Assembly: GCF_016862075.1 (NCBI RefSeq)
Contig: NZ_BOMG01000092.1
Coordinates: forward strand, 1-64,000
Origin: Actinoplanes couchii
Lineage (GTDB): Bacteria > Actinomycetota > Actinomycetes > Mycobacteriales > Micromonosporaceae
Direction: 5' to 3'
Length of the DNA stretch: 64,000 bases
In this document: positions 8,589 through 17,406 of the stretch, piece by piece
Layout: every line of letters starts with the position of its first letter
How positions within the stretch are numbered: the first letter of the stretch is position 1
Notes under the pieces: generated by a model
What the model was told of the DNA's origin: nothing
The model's database searches: none
What the model saw: only the letters and a program-made list of their open reading frames with translations
Translations under genes and position numbers: made by a program

Positions 8589-9668
8589 ATGTCGTTCATG
8601 ACCGCTGACGGCTGGACCGCCATGATCAACCTCATCGAACGGGTGATGGGTGACGACGAGCTGTTGCCGGCGGTGGTCTCCGGGGTGCGGGCGACCGTGC
8701 GGGAGGTGTCGGTGCTGCAACCGTCGGACATCGCCGGGCACACCCGGGCGCTGCTCACCGCCGCCACCCGGGCCCTGGCCGCCCGGCGCGGGCCGACCGA
8801 GGCGGATCTGTCGTTCGTGGAGGAGCTGGGGGTCACCCGGGCCCGGCAGGGGGTGCCGATCGAGGCGGTCCTCGCCGCCATCCACGTCTCCGAGCGGGCG
8901 ATCTGGCAGCGGGCGCGGGAGGTGGCCCGGGCCGAGGACGTCGACCCGGAACTGCTGTTGGACGCCCGCGAGCTGTACGACGACTGGGCCGACGCCGTCC
9001 GGTCCCGGCTGATCACCGCGCACCGGCTGACGAAGGCGACCGCCGACCCGCGCCCCCGGGACGCGGCGATCCTGCGGCGGCTGCTGCAGGGCGGTTCCGC
9101 GGCGGCACTCGCGGTCGCCGAGGCGGGACTGCCGGTCCACGGCCGGTTGTGGCTGCTGGTGGCCCGCCCCGGCTACGACGAGCCGACGCAGCTCGGCGCG
9201 GTGGTGGACGACCTGTTCATCGGGGTGTCGGCGCGGAAGCCGTCCGGCCGGGTCGCCGTCGCCGCCGGGCTGGCCGGTCCCGCCGAACCAGACCGGCTGG
9301 CCCCCGCGAAACGGATGGCCCTCGCCGCGCTGACCACCGCCGAGTCGACCGGCCGGACCGGGATGGTGCACATCGCCGACGTGGCCTGGCAGGCGGCGCT
9401 GACCGACCGGGCGGACCTGGCCGAGGCGCTGCTGGACCGGCACCAGCAGGCCTGGACCACCCTCGGCCCGAACGCCGAGCCGGTGGCCCGGGCGGTGCTG
9501 GCCTGGCTGGACCACGACCGCGACGTGACGGCCGCCGGAACGGCCCTGTTCGTCCATCCGAACACGGTCCGCAACCGGGTCCGCCGCTTCACCGAGGTGA
9601 CAGGCATCGACCCGTCCGACCCCAACGCCTGGTGGCTGTGCCGCACCTGGCTGAGAGAGGCCCGTTAA
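8589..9668 (+). CDS. PucR/CdaR-type transcriptional regulator
   Basis: The C-terminal end (TAAGTALFVHPNTVRNRVRRFTEVTG) is the PucR-family helix-turn-helix. The preceding region carries the usual middle domain and the N-terminal helical domain (TEADLSFVEELGVTRARQGVPIEAVLAAIH) seen in actinobacterial members. I chose the ATG of MSFMTADGW (359 aa) because the upstream extension is Gly/Pro-rich and covers a palindrome. It is divergent from the FMO operon, which it probably controls in response to the operon's substrate. Confidence 0.88.
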   Translation: MSFMTADGWTAMINLIERVMGDDELLPAVVSGVRATVREVSVLQPSDIAGHTRALLTAATRALAARRGPTEADLSFVEELGVTRARQGVPIEAVLAAIHVSERAIWQRAREVARAEDVDPELLLDARELYDDWADAVRSRLITAHRLTKATADPRPRDAAILRRLLQGGSAAALAVAEAGLPVHGRLWLLVARPGYDEPTQLGAVVDDLFIGVSARKPSGRVAVAAGLAGPAEPDRLAPAKRMALAALTTAESTGRTGMVHIADVAWQAALTDRADLAEALLDRHQQAWTTLGPNAEPVARAVLAWLDHDRDVTAAGTALFVHPNTVRNRVRRFTEVTGIDPSDPNAWWLCRTWLREAR

Positions 9669-9678
9669 GGCGTTCGGG

Positions 9679-10617
9679 TCACAGCGCGCGGGCGATGCAG
9701 ATGCGCGCGTTCAGCCGGGCGCCGGCCTCGTAGAACATGTACTGCACGCCGCCGTCGGTGCCGAAGGACGGGGCCGCCACGCGACCGTTGTCGGAGGGGA
9801 TCGGGGTATGGAAGACGCCCAGGTGGACCTCGCGGTCGAAGGCGTTGCCGACCTCGGTGATCCGCATTCGCCCGTCGTTGCCGTGGTAGGCGACGTAGGT
9901 GGTTCCGTTGCGTGTCACCACGTGCGGGCCGGAGATGTCGGTGAGGCCGTCGGGTTCCGGGTTCACCAGGGCGGTCTGCGCGAACGTCCATTGGTCCCAG
10001 CCGTTCGGTGACCAGCCGTGGTAGATGCGCCGCTTTCCGGCCAGCACTCCCATGTAGACCATCACGTAACGGCCGCTGTGGGCGAACACCCGGGCGTAGG
10101 ACGTCTCGGTCAGGCCGGGCACGAGACGCGTACTGAGAATGGGTGTCTCGTCGGTGAAGGTGAGGCCGTCGGACGAGCGCGCGACCCGGGTCGTGGAGTT
10201 CTCCCCGTGGAAGTAGAGGTAGAACTGGCGGGCCGCGGGGATCCACGTCACGTGCGGTGACGACACGTGCGTGACAGTGGTGCTGGGCAGCACGTTGTCG
10301 ATCACCGGGCTGCCGGTGTACTCGGTGAACGGCCCGGCCAGGGAGTTCGCCCAGGCGACGCAGATGCCGCCGGGCTTCTCGTGCGGGGCGTAGTACAGGT
10401 AGTAGCGGCCGCGGTAGCCGCTGATCTTGTCGTAGACGCCGCGGATGCACGGGAAGATGAACTCCCCGGTCGGGTTGTAGTTCAGCGGCATCCGCAGGGC
10501 GTCGCGCAGGTAGGTGTAGGTGGGCATGCCGGCCGGTCCGGCTGCTCGTGCGGGCTGCGGCAGGGCGGCGAATCCGGCCAGGCCGGCGGTTCCAGCGATC
10601 AGGGTGCGTCGATCCAC
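9679..10617 (-). CDS. Secreted (Tat) beta-propeller protein, GH43-like
   Basis: The product begins with a twin-arginine signal (DRRTLIAGTAGLAGFAALPQ) ending near ARAAG, followed by about 280 residues of repeated beta-strand blades of the five-bladed propeller type seen in GH43/GH62-related enzymes. I cannot name the catalytic acids, so enzymatic activity is unproven. The GTG start (312 aa) has AAAGGG eight bases upstream and gives a compact Tat signal; an ATG 16 codons earlier (10665) is the alternative. It is divergent from LacI and a sugar ABC operon, with paired palindromes between them, so it probably acts outside the cell on the same glycan. Confidence 0.68.
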   Translation of the reverse strand: MDRRTLIAGTAGLAGFAALPQPARAAGPAGMPTYTYLRDALRMPLNYNPTGEFIFPCIRGVYDKISGYRGRYYLYYAPHEKPGGICVAWANSLAGPFTEYTGSPVIDNVLPSTTVTHVSSPHVTWIPAARQFYLYFHGENSTTRVARSSDGLTFTDETPILSTRLVPGLTETSYARVFAHSGRYVMVYMGVLAGKRRIYHGWSPNGWDQWTFAQTALVNPEPDGLTDISGPHVVTRNGTTYVAYHGNDGRMRITEVGNAFDREVHLGVFHTPIPSDNGRVAAPSFGTDGGVQYMFYEAGARLNARICIARAL

Positions 10618-10688
10618 GATCAAACCCTTTCTGCGGGTACGGGGGATGCGTCGAAGTTTCGTCATCGTTAACCGTCGAGGTCAAGGTG

Positions 10689-10702
10689 CTAATACCTATT
10701 AG
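10689..10702. promoter_or_regulatory. LacI-type operator candidate 1
   Basis: CTAATACCTATTAG is a perfect palindrome with a two-base centre. It lies between the propeller gene and lacI, 72 bp upstream of the propeller start. It shares TAAT-N4-ATTA with the second site. AT-rich palindromes are conspicuous in this GC-rich background. Confidence 0.6.
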
Positions 10703-10747
10703 TCCTGGAGATTCCTTGACGGGCCGGTCGGCCGTGACCCACTTTGT

Positions 10748-10759
10748 TAATGCGTATTA
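10748..10759. promoter_or_regulatory. LacI-type operator candidate 2
   Basis: TAATGCGTATTA matches the first site at TAAT-N-C-N-TATTA. It is 27 bp upstream of the lacI start and could overlap its promoter. Together the two sites would let LacI repress both divergent transcripts. Confidence 0.6.
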
Positions 10760-10786
10760 CCAACGTGACAGAGGGGACACGCCACG

Positions 10787-11812
10787 GTGCCACCGAGCAG
10801 CCGGCGGGTGACGCAGCAGGACATCGCCCGCATGACCGGCGTCAGCCAGACCACCGTCTCGATCGTGCTGAATGAGCGCGACGACGCCGCGGTCCGGATC
10901 GCCCCGGAGACCCGGGAACGGGTGCTGGCCGCGATCCGCCGCACCGGTTACGTCGCCGACCCGATCGCCCGGCGGCTCGCCGAGCAGCGCAACCGGTTCC
11001 TGGGCGTGTTCACCTACGAGCCGGTCTTCCCGGCCGGGCTCGGCGACTTCTACCACCCGTTTCTGGTCGGCATCGAGGAGTGCGCCGAGAGCATCGGCTG
11101 TGACCTGCTGCTGTTCACCAGCGCGCCGGTGGTGGACGGGCGGCGGCGGATCTTCCACTCCGGCAACCGGCTGCGGTTGGCCGACGGCTGCATCCTGCTG
11201 GGCCGCTGGCTGGACCCGGAGGAGTTGGCCCGGCTGCTCGCCGAGGGGCAGCCGTTCGTCAGCGTGGGCCGGCGCGACGACGCGGGCGGGCCGGTGCCCT
11301 ATGTGGGCGCCGACTACCCGGCGGCCACGGCGGCGCAGGTGCGGCGGGCGGTCGAGCTGGGTCACACCCGGATCGCGTACGTGGGTGAGGGCTCGGGTGC
11401 CGAGTCGCACACCGACCGGCTGCGCGGTTTCACCGAGGCCGTCGACCGGGCCGGGATCACCGGCGTGCACATCCGGTTCGGCGAGCCGGTGGACGTCATG
11501 GATTCACTACTGGACCAGGGGGTTACGGCGATTTTCATGGAGGAGTTCGCGGACGGGGCGATCCTGGCCGCCGAGGCGCAGCGCCGGTTGTTGGGCGTAC
11601 CGCAGGATCTGTCTTTTGTGGCTCTCGGGGATCCGACCCGGCCGGCCGGAACCGATCTGGAGTTCACCGGATTCCGGATCCCGCGGCGGGAGATGGGCTG
11701 GCAGGCCGTGGAGGTGCTGTCGGCGATCATCGACGGGACCGGCGGCACGATGCAGCGGCTGCTGCCGTGCCAGCCGGTGGCCGGGACGACGCTGGCGGTG
11801 GCCCGTGCGTGA
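10787..11812 (+). CDS. LacI-family transcriptional regulator
   Basis: This 341-aa protein has an N-terminal LacI helix-turn-helix (TQQDIARMTGVSQTTVSIVLN) and hinge helix region, followed by a periplasmic-binding-protein-like sugar sensor domain. The GTG start gives the usual LacI N-terminus. It is the first gene of a run with an FAD oxidoreductase and an ABC importer and is divergent from the propeller gene. It probably represses the locus until a pathway sugar binds. Two matching palindromes lie just upstream. Confidence 0.93.
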   Translation: MPPSSRRVTQQDIARMTGVSQTTVSIVLNERDDAAVRIAPETRERVLAAIRRTGYVADPIARRLAEQRNRFLGVFTYEPVFPAGLGDFYHPFLVGIEECAESIGCDLLLFTSAPVVDGRRRIFHSGNRLRLADGCILLGRWLDPEELARLLAEGQPFVSVGRRDDAGGPVPYVGADYPAATAAQVRRAVELGHTRIAYVGEGSGAESHTDRLRGFTEAVDRAGITGVHIRFGEPVDVMDSLLDQGVTAIFMEEFADGAILAAEAQRRLLGVPQDLSFVALGDPTRPAGTDLEFTGFRIPRREMGWQAVEVLSAIIDGTGGTMQRLLPCQPVAGTTLAVARA

Positions 11813-11813
11813 G

Positions 11814-13403
11814 ATGCATGCGGACGTGCTGGTCGTCGGCGGTGGACTCGGCGGGGTGGCAGCGGCACTGGCCGCGTTGCGGGCCGGGAAGTCGGTGCTG
11901 CTCACCGAGCAGTACGCGTGGCTCGGCGGCCAGCTGACCAGCCAGGGGGTGCCGCCGGACGAGCACAGCTGGGTGGAGCGGTTCGGGGTGACCGCCAGTT
12001 ACCGGGCTTTGCGGGACGGGATCCGCGACTACTACCGGGCGCACTATCCGCTGACCGACCGGGCGCGGCACACCCGTGACCTGAACCCGGGCGCGGGGCA
12101 TGTGAGCAGGCTGTGTCACGAGCCCCGGGTGGCGGTCGCGGTGATCGAGGCGATGCTGGCGCCCTATCGGGGGTCGGGGCGGCTGACCGTGTTGCAACCC
12201 GCTGTGCCGGTGGCCGCTTCCACCGACGGTGATCGGGTCACGGCCGTGACGCTCCATTTCTCCGGTGAGGACGTGGTGGCTCATGCCCCGTTCGTCCTGG
12301 ACGCCACCGAGACCGGGGAACTGCTGCCGCTGACCGGAACCGAATACGTCACCGGGGCGGAGTCGCAGGCCGAGACCGGGGAGCCGAGCGCTCCGGCGGC
12401 CGGCGATCCGGCCAACATGCAGGCGCTGTCGGTGTGTTTCGCGATCGATCACGTGGACGGCGATCACACCATCGACCGGCCCGCGGCGTACGACTTCTGG
12501 CGCACCTATCAACCCCCGTTCTGGGGCGCGCCGATGCTGTCCTGGCAGACGCCGAACCCGCGCACGCTGCAGACGTCGACCCGCTCGTTCACCCCCAACC
12601 CGGACGACGACCCGTGGCTGGTGAACGCCGATCAGCGGGTCAACGCCGGGGACAGCAACCTGTGGACGTTCCGGCGGATCGCGGCGCGGCGCAACTTCAC
12701 CGGCGGGCACTACCCGAGCGACATCTGCCTGGTCAACTGGCCGATGATCGACTACTTCGAGCGGCCGTACGTGGACGCGCCCGACCCCGGCGCCGTCGAG
12801 CGCGCGGCCCGGGAGCTGTCGTTCTCGGTGCTGTACTGGCTGCAGACCGCGGCGCCGCGCCCGGACGGCGGCACCGGCTGGCCCGGCCTGCGACTGCGCG
12901 GCGACGTCATCGGCGGCTCCGACGGGTTGGCGATGGCGCCCTACGTGCGTGAGTCACGGCGGATCCGGGCCGAGCGCACGGTCCTCGAACAGGATCTGTC
13001 GTTGCAGGTCAGAGGCGACAAGGGCGCGGTTTCGTACGATGATTCGATCGGTGTCGGGATGTATCGCATCGATCTGCATCCCTCGACCGGCGGGGACAAC
13101 TACATCGACGTCGCGTCGTGCCCGTTCGAGATCCCGCTCGGCGCACTGATCCCGCAGCGGGTGGAGAACCTGCTGGCGGCCGGCAAGAACATCGGCACCA
13201 CGCACATCACCAACGGGTCGTACCGGCTGCATCCGGTGGAGTGGAACGCCGGGGAGGTAGCGGGGGCGCTGGCCGCCTTCTGCCTCGATCACCGGGTGTC
13301 CCCCCGAGCCGTCCGTAACACTCCCCCGCTGCTCGCTTCGTTTCAGGAGCGCTTGATCGCCGAGGGTGTCGAGCTGCGCTGGCCCGACATCAGCGGGTAC
13401 TGA
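11814..13403 (+). CDS. FAD-dependent oxidoreductase (FAD_oxidored type)
   Basis: The 529-aa protein starts with a dinucleotide-binding motif (ADVLVVGGGLGGVAAALAALRAGKSVLLTEQ) and a YAWLGGQLTSQGV segment typical of the PF12831 group. Near the C-terminus, LLAAGKNIGTTHITNGSYRLHPVEWNAGEVAG resembles that family's FAD-binding end. The start overlaps or abuts the LacI stop; an in-frame GTG three codons earlier overlaps it. It lies between a sugar regulator and a sugar importer, so oxidation of the imported sugar or derivative is plausible but unproven. No signal peptide is present, so it is cytoplasmic. Confidence 0.85.
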   Translation: MHADVLVVGGGLGGVAAALAALRAGKSVLLTEQYAWLGGQLTSQGVPPDEHSWVERFGVTASYRALRDGIRDYYRAHYPLTDRARHTRDLNPGAGHVSRLCHEPRVAVAVIEAMLAPYRGSGRLTVLQPAVPVAASTDGDRVTAVTLHFSGEDVVAHAPFVLDATETGELLPLTGTEYVTGAESQAETGEPSAPAAGDPANMQALSVCFAIDHVDGDHTIDRPAAYDFWRTYQPPFWGAPMLSWQTPNPRTLQTSTRSFTPNPDDDPWLVNADQRVNAGDSNLWTFRRIAARRNFTGGHYPSDICLVNWPMIDYFERPYVDAPDPGAVERAARELSFSVLYWLQTAAPRPDGGTGWPGLRLRGDVIGGSDGLAMAPYVRESRRIRAERTVLEQDLSLQVRGDKGAVSYDDSIGVGMYRIDLHPSTGGDNYIDVASCPFEIPLGALIPQRVENLLAAGKNIGTTHITNGSYRLHPVEWNAGEVAGALAAFCLDHRVSPRAVRNTPPLLASFQERLIAEGVELRWPDISGY

Positions 13404-13416
13404 GAGGAGTTCCGCA

Positions 13417-14643
13417 ATGCGACGCATATTGTCCTCATTCATCGCCATAACGCTGCTTGCCGGGTGTTCTTCGACCGCCGCCGACGACGGCCCGATCACC
13501 CTGCGCATGACGACCTGGTCGGCCAACCCGGCTCACGTGGAGTTGTTCAACGCCATCGCTGCCGAATACCAGGCTTCGAACCCCGACATCTCGGTTACGT
13601 TCGACGCGTTGCCGCTGGAGAACTACACCACCACGGTGACCACCCAGATCGCCGGCGGCAACGCGCCCGACATCGCCTGGATCCTGGAGAGCGCCGCCCC
13701 CGACTTCGTGGCGTCCGGCGCGCTGGTCCCGCTCGACGGCATCGCCAACGCCGACGACCTCTCCCCCGCGGCGACCGCGCTGTGGCGGCGCGACGGCACA
13801 CTGATGGGCTACCCGTTCTCCACCTCGCCGTTCGGGGTCTTCGTCAACACCGACCTGCTCGCCTCCGCCGGGCAGACCCTGCCCACCGGCGCCGGCTGGA
13901 CCTGGGAGAAGACGGTCGCCGTCGCCTCGGCCACCGCCGCGAAGACCGGGAAGCAGGGCCTGGTGGTCCGCGACTTCGACTACAAGGACTGGACCAACCT
14001 GGCCACCGTCTTCCGCGGCTGGGGCGCCGAGGCGTGGAGTGCCGACGGGAAGACCTGTGGATTCACACAGCAGCCGATGGTCGACGCGATGACCTTCCTG
14101 CACCAGGCGATCTTCACCGCCAAGGCGCTGCCCGCGCCCGGGGTGGCCGCCGACTTCTTCGCCGGTGAGTCGGCCATGACGATCGCGCAGATCTCCCGGG
14201 CGTCGCTGCTGAAGGACGCGAAGTTCGGGTGGACGCTGGTGCCGTTGCCGGCCGGGCCGTCCGGGCCGTACTCGGTGATCGGGCAGGGCGGTCTCGGCGT
14301 ACTCAAGAAGGGCAAGAATGCCGACGCGGCAGCCGCCTTCGTCACGTTCTTCACCAACCCGGCGAATTCCGCGAAGCTCGCGCAGTTCTTCCCGCCGCCA
14401 CGGCAGTCGCAGCTGAACGCTTCCACATTGGCGCAGGCGAACCCGTTGCTCGAGCCGGAACAACTGCAGACCGTGGTGGTCGACGGCATCGCCAACGGCG
14501 TGGTGAAACCCAGCCACACCGGCAGCGCCGAGATCGGCCAGGCCGTTCGGGCCGCCCTCGATCCGCTGTGGAAGGCCGACGCCGACGTAACGGCGGTATT
14601 GACCGGAGTGTGCGCGGCCATCGACCCGCTGCTGGCGAAATGA
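13417..14643 (+). CDS. ABC sugar-binding lipoprotein
   Basis: The 408-aa protein has a lipoprotein signal with lipobox LLAGC (about residues 12-16) and a family 1 extracellular binding-protein fold. GNAPDIAWI and YPFSTSPFGVFVNTDLL segments are typical of sugar binders. GAGAGGAG precedes the ATG by about eight bases, 13 bp after the oxidoreductase stop. The stop overlaps the next permease start (ATGA). It would capture the glycan fragment for the two permeases. Confidence 0.93.
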   Translation: MRRILSSFIAITLLAGCSSTAADDGPITLRMTTWSANPAHVELFNAIAAEYQASNPDISVTFDALPLENYTTTVTTQIAGGNAPDIAWILESAAPDFVASGALVPLDGIANADDLSPAATALWRRDGTLMGYPFSTSPFGVFVNTDLLASAGQTLPTGAGWTWEKTVAVASATAAKTGKQGLVVRDFDYKDWTNLATVFRGWGAEAWSADGKTCGFTQQPMVDAMTFLHQAIFTAKALPAPGVAADFFAGESAMTIAQISRASLLKDAKFGWTLVPLPAGPSGPYSVIGQGGLGVLKKGKNADAAAAFVTFFTNPANSAKLAQFFPPPRQSQLNASTLAQANPLLEPEQLQTVVVDGIANGVVKPSHTGSAEIGQAVRAALDPLWKADADVTAVLTGVCAAIDPLLAK

Positions 14644-15527
14644 GCTATTGGACCACCCGGCGGCGGGACCACCTGACCGGCTATCTGTTCATCACCCCGG
14701 CTCTGTTCGGTGCCGCCGCCTTCGTCTTCGTTCCGCTCGTGCTGGTCGTCTGGTACAGCCTGCACGAATGGAACGTCCTCGCCGACACCTTCGACTTCGT
14801 CGGCACCGAGAACTACCGACGGCTGCTCGACGATCCCGGTTTTCCGGCCGTACTCCGGGCGACGGGTTTGTTCTCGATCGGTCTGGTGGTGGTGAACCTC
14901 GGCCTGGCGCTGGCGCTCGCCGTTCTGCTGAATCAGAGGTTGCGGGGCACCACGTTCTTCCGGGTGCTGTTCTTCTCCCCGGTCGTGGTGTCGCTGCTGG
15001 CCTGGACCATCGTGTGGGGTTTCCTGCTGCAGGACAACGGCGGGATCAACGGCTTTCTCGACACGCTGGGAATCGACGGCCCGAACTGGCTCCGCTCCGG
15101 CGGCACCGCGATGGCCTCGGTGGTGATCGTGCAGGTGTTCAAGAACGTGGGGCTCAACATGGTGCTGTTCCTGGCCGCGTTGCAGGGGGTTCCACAGGAA
15201 CTGTACGAAGCGGCGCGCACCGACGGCGCCGGGCCGTGGACGGTGTTCCGCCGGATCACGCTGCCGCTGATCAGCCCGACCGTTCTGCTCACCTCGATCA
15301 TCACCGTGGTCGGTTCGTTGCAGGTGTTCGCGCAGATCAGTGTGCTCACCCAGGGCGGGCCGGGCAATTCCACCACGGTGCTCGTCTATTACCTCTATCA
15401 GCAGGCGTTCCAGTTCCACGCGTTCGGTTACGGATCCACGCTGTCCGTCGTGCTGTTCCTCATCGTGCTGGCGCTGACCGTGCTCCAGTGGCAGATGCGC
15501 AAGAGGTGGGTGTTCCATGAGAACTAA
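14640..15527 (+). CDS. ABC sugar transporter permease, MalF-like
   Basis: The 295-aa, six-span permease starts MSYWTTRRRDHLTGYLFITPAL. It has the cytoplasmic EAA loop (LYEAARTDGAGPWTVFRRITLPLI), which contacts the ATPase. The ATG overlaps the binding-protein stop by four bases. No ATPase gene occurs in this window; actinomycete sugar importers of this class commonly share an MsiK-type ATPase encoded elsewhere. Confidence 0.93.
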   Translation: MSYWTTRRRDHLTGYLFITPALFGAAAFVFVPLVLVVWYSLHEWNVLADTFDFVGTENYRRLLDDPGFPAVLRATGLFSIGLVVVNLGLALALAVLLNQRLRGTTFFRVLFFSPVVVSLLAWTIVWGFLLQDNGGINGFLDTLGIDGPNWLRSGGTAMASVVIVQVFKNVGLNMVLFLAALQGVPQELYEAARTDGAGPWTVFRRITLPLISPTVLLTSIITVVGSLQVFAQISVLTQGGPGNSTTVLVYYLYQQAFQFHAFGYGSTLSVVLFLIVLALTVLQWQMRKRWVFHEN

Positions 15528-16335
15528 GGTCGTCCTTTACGGGCTGCTGCTCGTCCTCTGCGTGCCGTTCGTCTTCCCCACCTGGTGGATGGTCACCAGC
15601 TCGTTCAAGCCGAACGCGGAGATCTTCTCGCCGTCGTTGTGGCCCTCGTCGTTCACCGCCGAGCCCTGGCGGCAGGTGTTCACCATGCAGCCGTTCGCGC
15701 AGCAGTATTTCAACAGCGCGTACATCGCCGTCGTGGTGACGATCGGGACGCTGGTGGTGGCGTCGATGGCCGGGTACGCGTTCGCCCGGATCCGGTTCCC
15801 CGGGCAGAACGTGCTGTTCCTGGTGGTGCTGACCGGCCTGCTCATCCCGAGCGAGGTGACGATCGTGCCGCTGTTCCGGATCTTCAACAGTCTCGGCATG
15901 GTGGACACACACTGGCCGCTGATCCTGGTACCGATGCTGGGACCGCCGAGTGTGCTGGCGACGTTCATCATGCGGCAGTTCTTCATCACGCTGCCGGCCG
16001 AGCTGGAGGAGGCGGCCCGCATCGACGGCCTGGGCCGCCCGGCGATCTTCCGGCGGATCGCGCTGCCGCTGGCCCGGCCGGCCCTCGGCGCGGTCGCGAT
16101 CTTCACGTTCCTGCACAGCTGGAACCTGTACCTGGAACCGGTCGTCTACCTCTCGACCCGGACCAGGTACACGCTTCCGCAGGCGCTGACCCAGTTCACC
16201 GACGCGTACCAGGGGCAGCTGTGGAACGTGCAGTTGTCCGCCGCGTCGATGACAGCCATCCCGGTGCTGATCGTCTTCGTGCTGGCCCAGCGACAGTTCA
16301 TCGAAGGGCTGGCGCACACCGGTCTCAAAGGGTGA
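15517..16335 (+). CDS. ABC sugar transporter permease, MalG-like
   Basis: The 272-aa partner permease overlaps the previous gene by 11 bp. It has the EAA motif (LEEAARIDGLGRPAIFRRIALPLARPALG) and six predicted spans. It is the last gene of the LacI-oxidoreductase-ABC run; the next gene starts 10 bp later but looks unrelated. Confidence 0.93.
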   Translation: MRTKVVLYGLLLVLCVPFVFPTWWMVTSSFKPNAEIFSPSLWPSSFTAEPWRQVFTMQPFAQQYFNSAYIAVVVTIGTLVVASMAGYAFARIRFPGQNVLFLVVLTGLLIPSEVTIVPLFRIFNSLGMVDTHWPLILVPMLGPPSVLATFIMRQFFITLPAELEEAARIDGLGRPAIFRRIALPLARPALGAVAIFTFLHSWNLYLEPVVYLSTRTRYTLPQALTQFTDAYQGQLWNVQLSAASMTAIPVLIVFVLAQRQFIEGLAHTGLKG

Positions 16336-16345
16336 TCATTCCTCT

Positions 16346-17062
16346 GTGAATCGACGCTGGTCAGTTTATGCGGTCGCCGCCGCCGGGTTCGTGATCCTGA
16401 CCGCCGCCACCTGGCGGGTGGTGTCCACACCCGGCGCCGGCGCCGCCCTGGCCGTCCTGGTGATCACCGGCGGGGTGCTGCTGATCAGCCCGTTCGTGCT
16501 GCCCTACCTACAGGCGATCGCGGTCAACACGGACGGTTTCGAGCTGCGCCTGGTCCGCGAGATCGCCGAACACGGGGCGCCCGGGGCGGCCCGGCTGCTC
16601 AATCACACCGAGTTGCCGGCCATCGCCGAAGCCTACGGTGTGGTGCACTCCCAGCTGGCCGGCGACGAGTTCAAGGCCGCCCGCACCCAGATCCAGGACC
16701 AGCTGGTCGACCGGGCGTCGGCGTTCGCCCGCCAGCGCAAGTTCGACCCCACCGAGATCAGGAACCTCTTCCCACAGGCCACCGGCCCGGTACGGGTACT
16801 CCTGCTCGGCCTGATGAAGGGCGACCCGAGGCTGGTCGACGCAGAAACGCTGGCGTCCGCCATCATCCGCCCGGTAACGCCGAACGAGCAGTACCACGCC
16901 ATGGAAACAACCGACCGAAACTGGCGCCGCTTCACCGACGACGAACGTTCGACCCTGACAAAGGCCTTGAACAACGCCGACTTCGGCCCCGCAACAAGCC
17001 GCCGCCAGTCCTTCGCCACCCACCTGAAGTCGACCCTCAGCGCGACTCCCGGACCGAACTGA
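16346..17062 (+). CDS. Membrane-anchored hypothetical protein
   Basis: The 238-aa product has two N-terminal hydrophobic spans (YAVAAAGFVILTAATWRVV and AALAVLVITGGVLLISPFVLPYL). A soluble, mostly helical C-terminal domain of about 170 residues follows, with no motif I recognise. The start is GTG, without a strong ribosome site. It follows the permease by 10 bp, so it may be cotranscribed, but nothing links it to sugar uptake. Confidence 0.6.
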   Translation: MNRRWSVYAVAAAGFVILTAATWRVVSTPGAGAALAVLVITGGVLLISPFVLPYLQAIAVNTDGFELRLVREIAEHGAPGAARLLNHTELPAIAEAYGVVHSQLAGDEFKAARTQIQDQLVDRASAFARQRKFDPTEIRNLFPQATGPVRVLLLGLMKGDPRLVDAETLASAIIRPVTPNEQYHAMETTDRNWRRFTDDERSTLTKALNNADFGPATSRRQSFATHLKSTLSATPGPN

Positions 17063-17157
17063 GGTGGACGAGGGCGATCAGCAGGAGAAAGGCGACGATC
17101 GCCGTGGTGTTCGGCCAGGCGTTGCGGGCCTCCGAGCTGGACGGCCGGCTCTAAGGC

Positions 17158-17406
17158 GTGATGAGCACGATCGCCCGGGTCGGACCGGTCACCCAGGCGC
17201 GGCTGATCAGCGAGCTGCACAGTGACAAGTCGGTGATGCTGCGCGCCGTCGACGACCTGGAACGGCTCGTTCTCGCCACCCGTGAACCGGTCCCGAACGA
17301 CCGCCGGGCGCGCGTCGTGGTCCTCACCGACGCCGGCCGGGACCGGCTCGCCGCGGCCACCGAGATCGCCGACCGGGTCACGGCCGGCACGACCGCCACT
17401 GGATGA
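17158..17406 (+). pseudogene. Truncated MarR-family regulator
   Basis: The 82-codon frame matches the middle of MarR proteins: the recognition-helix region (GPVTQARLISELHSDKSVMLRAVDDLERLVL), the wing (REPVPNDRRARVVVLTDAGRDRL) and little else. The N-terminal dimerisation helices and most of the C-terminal helix are missing. An out-of-frame ALRASELDGRL stretch just upstream may be the lost N-terminal part. It ends against the convergent 17407-18156 gene. It is probably a decayed gene, though a minimal DNA-binding protein cannot be excluded. Confidence 0.6.
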
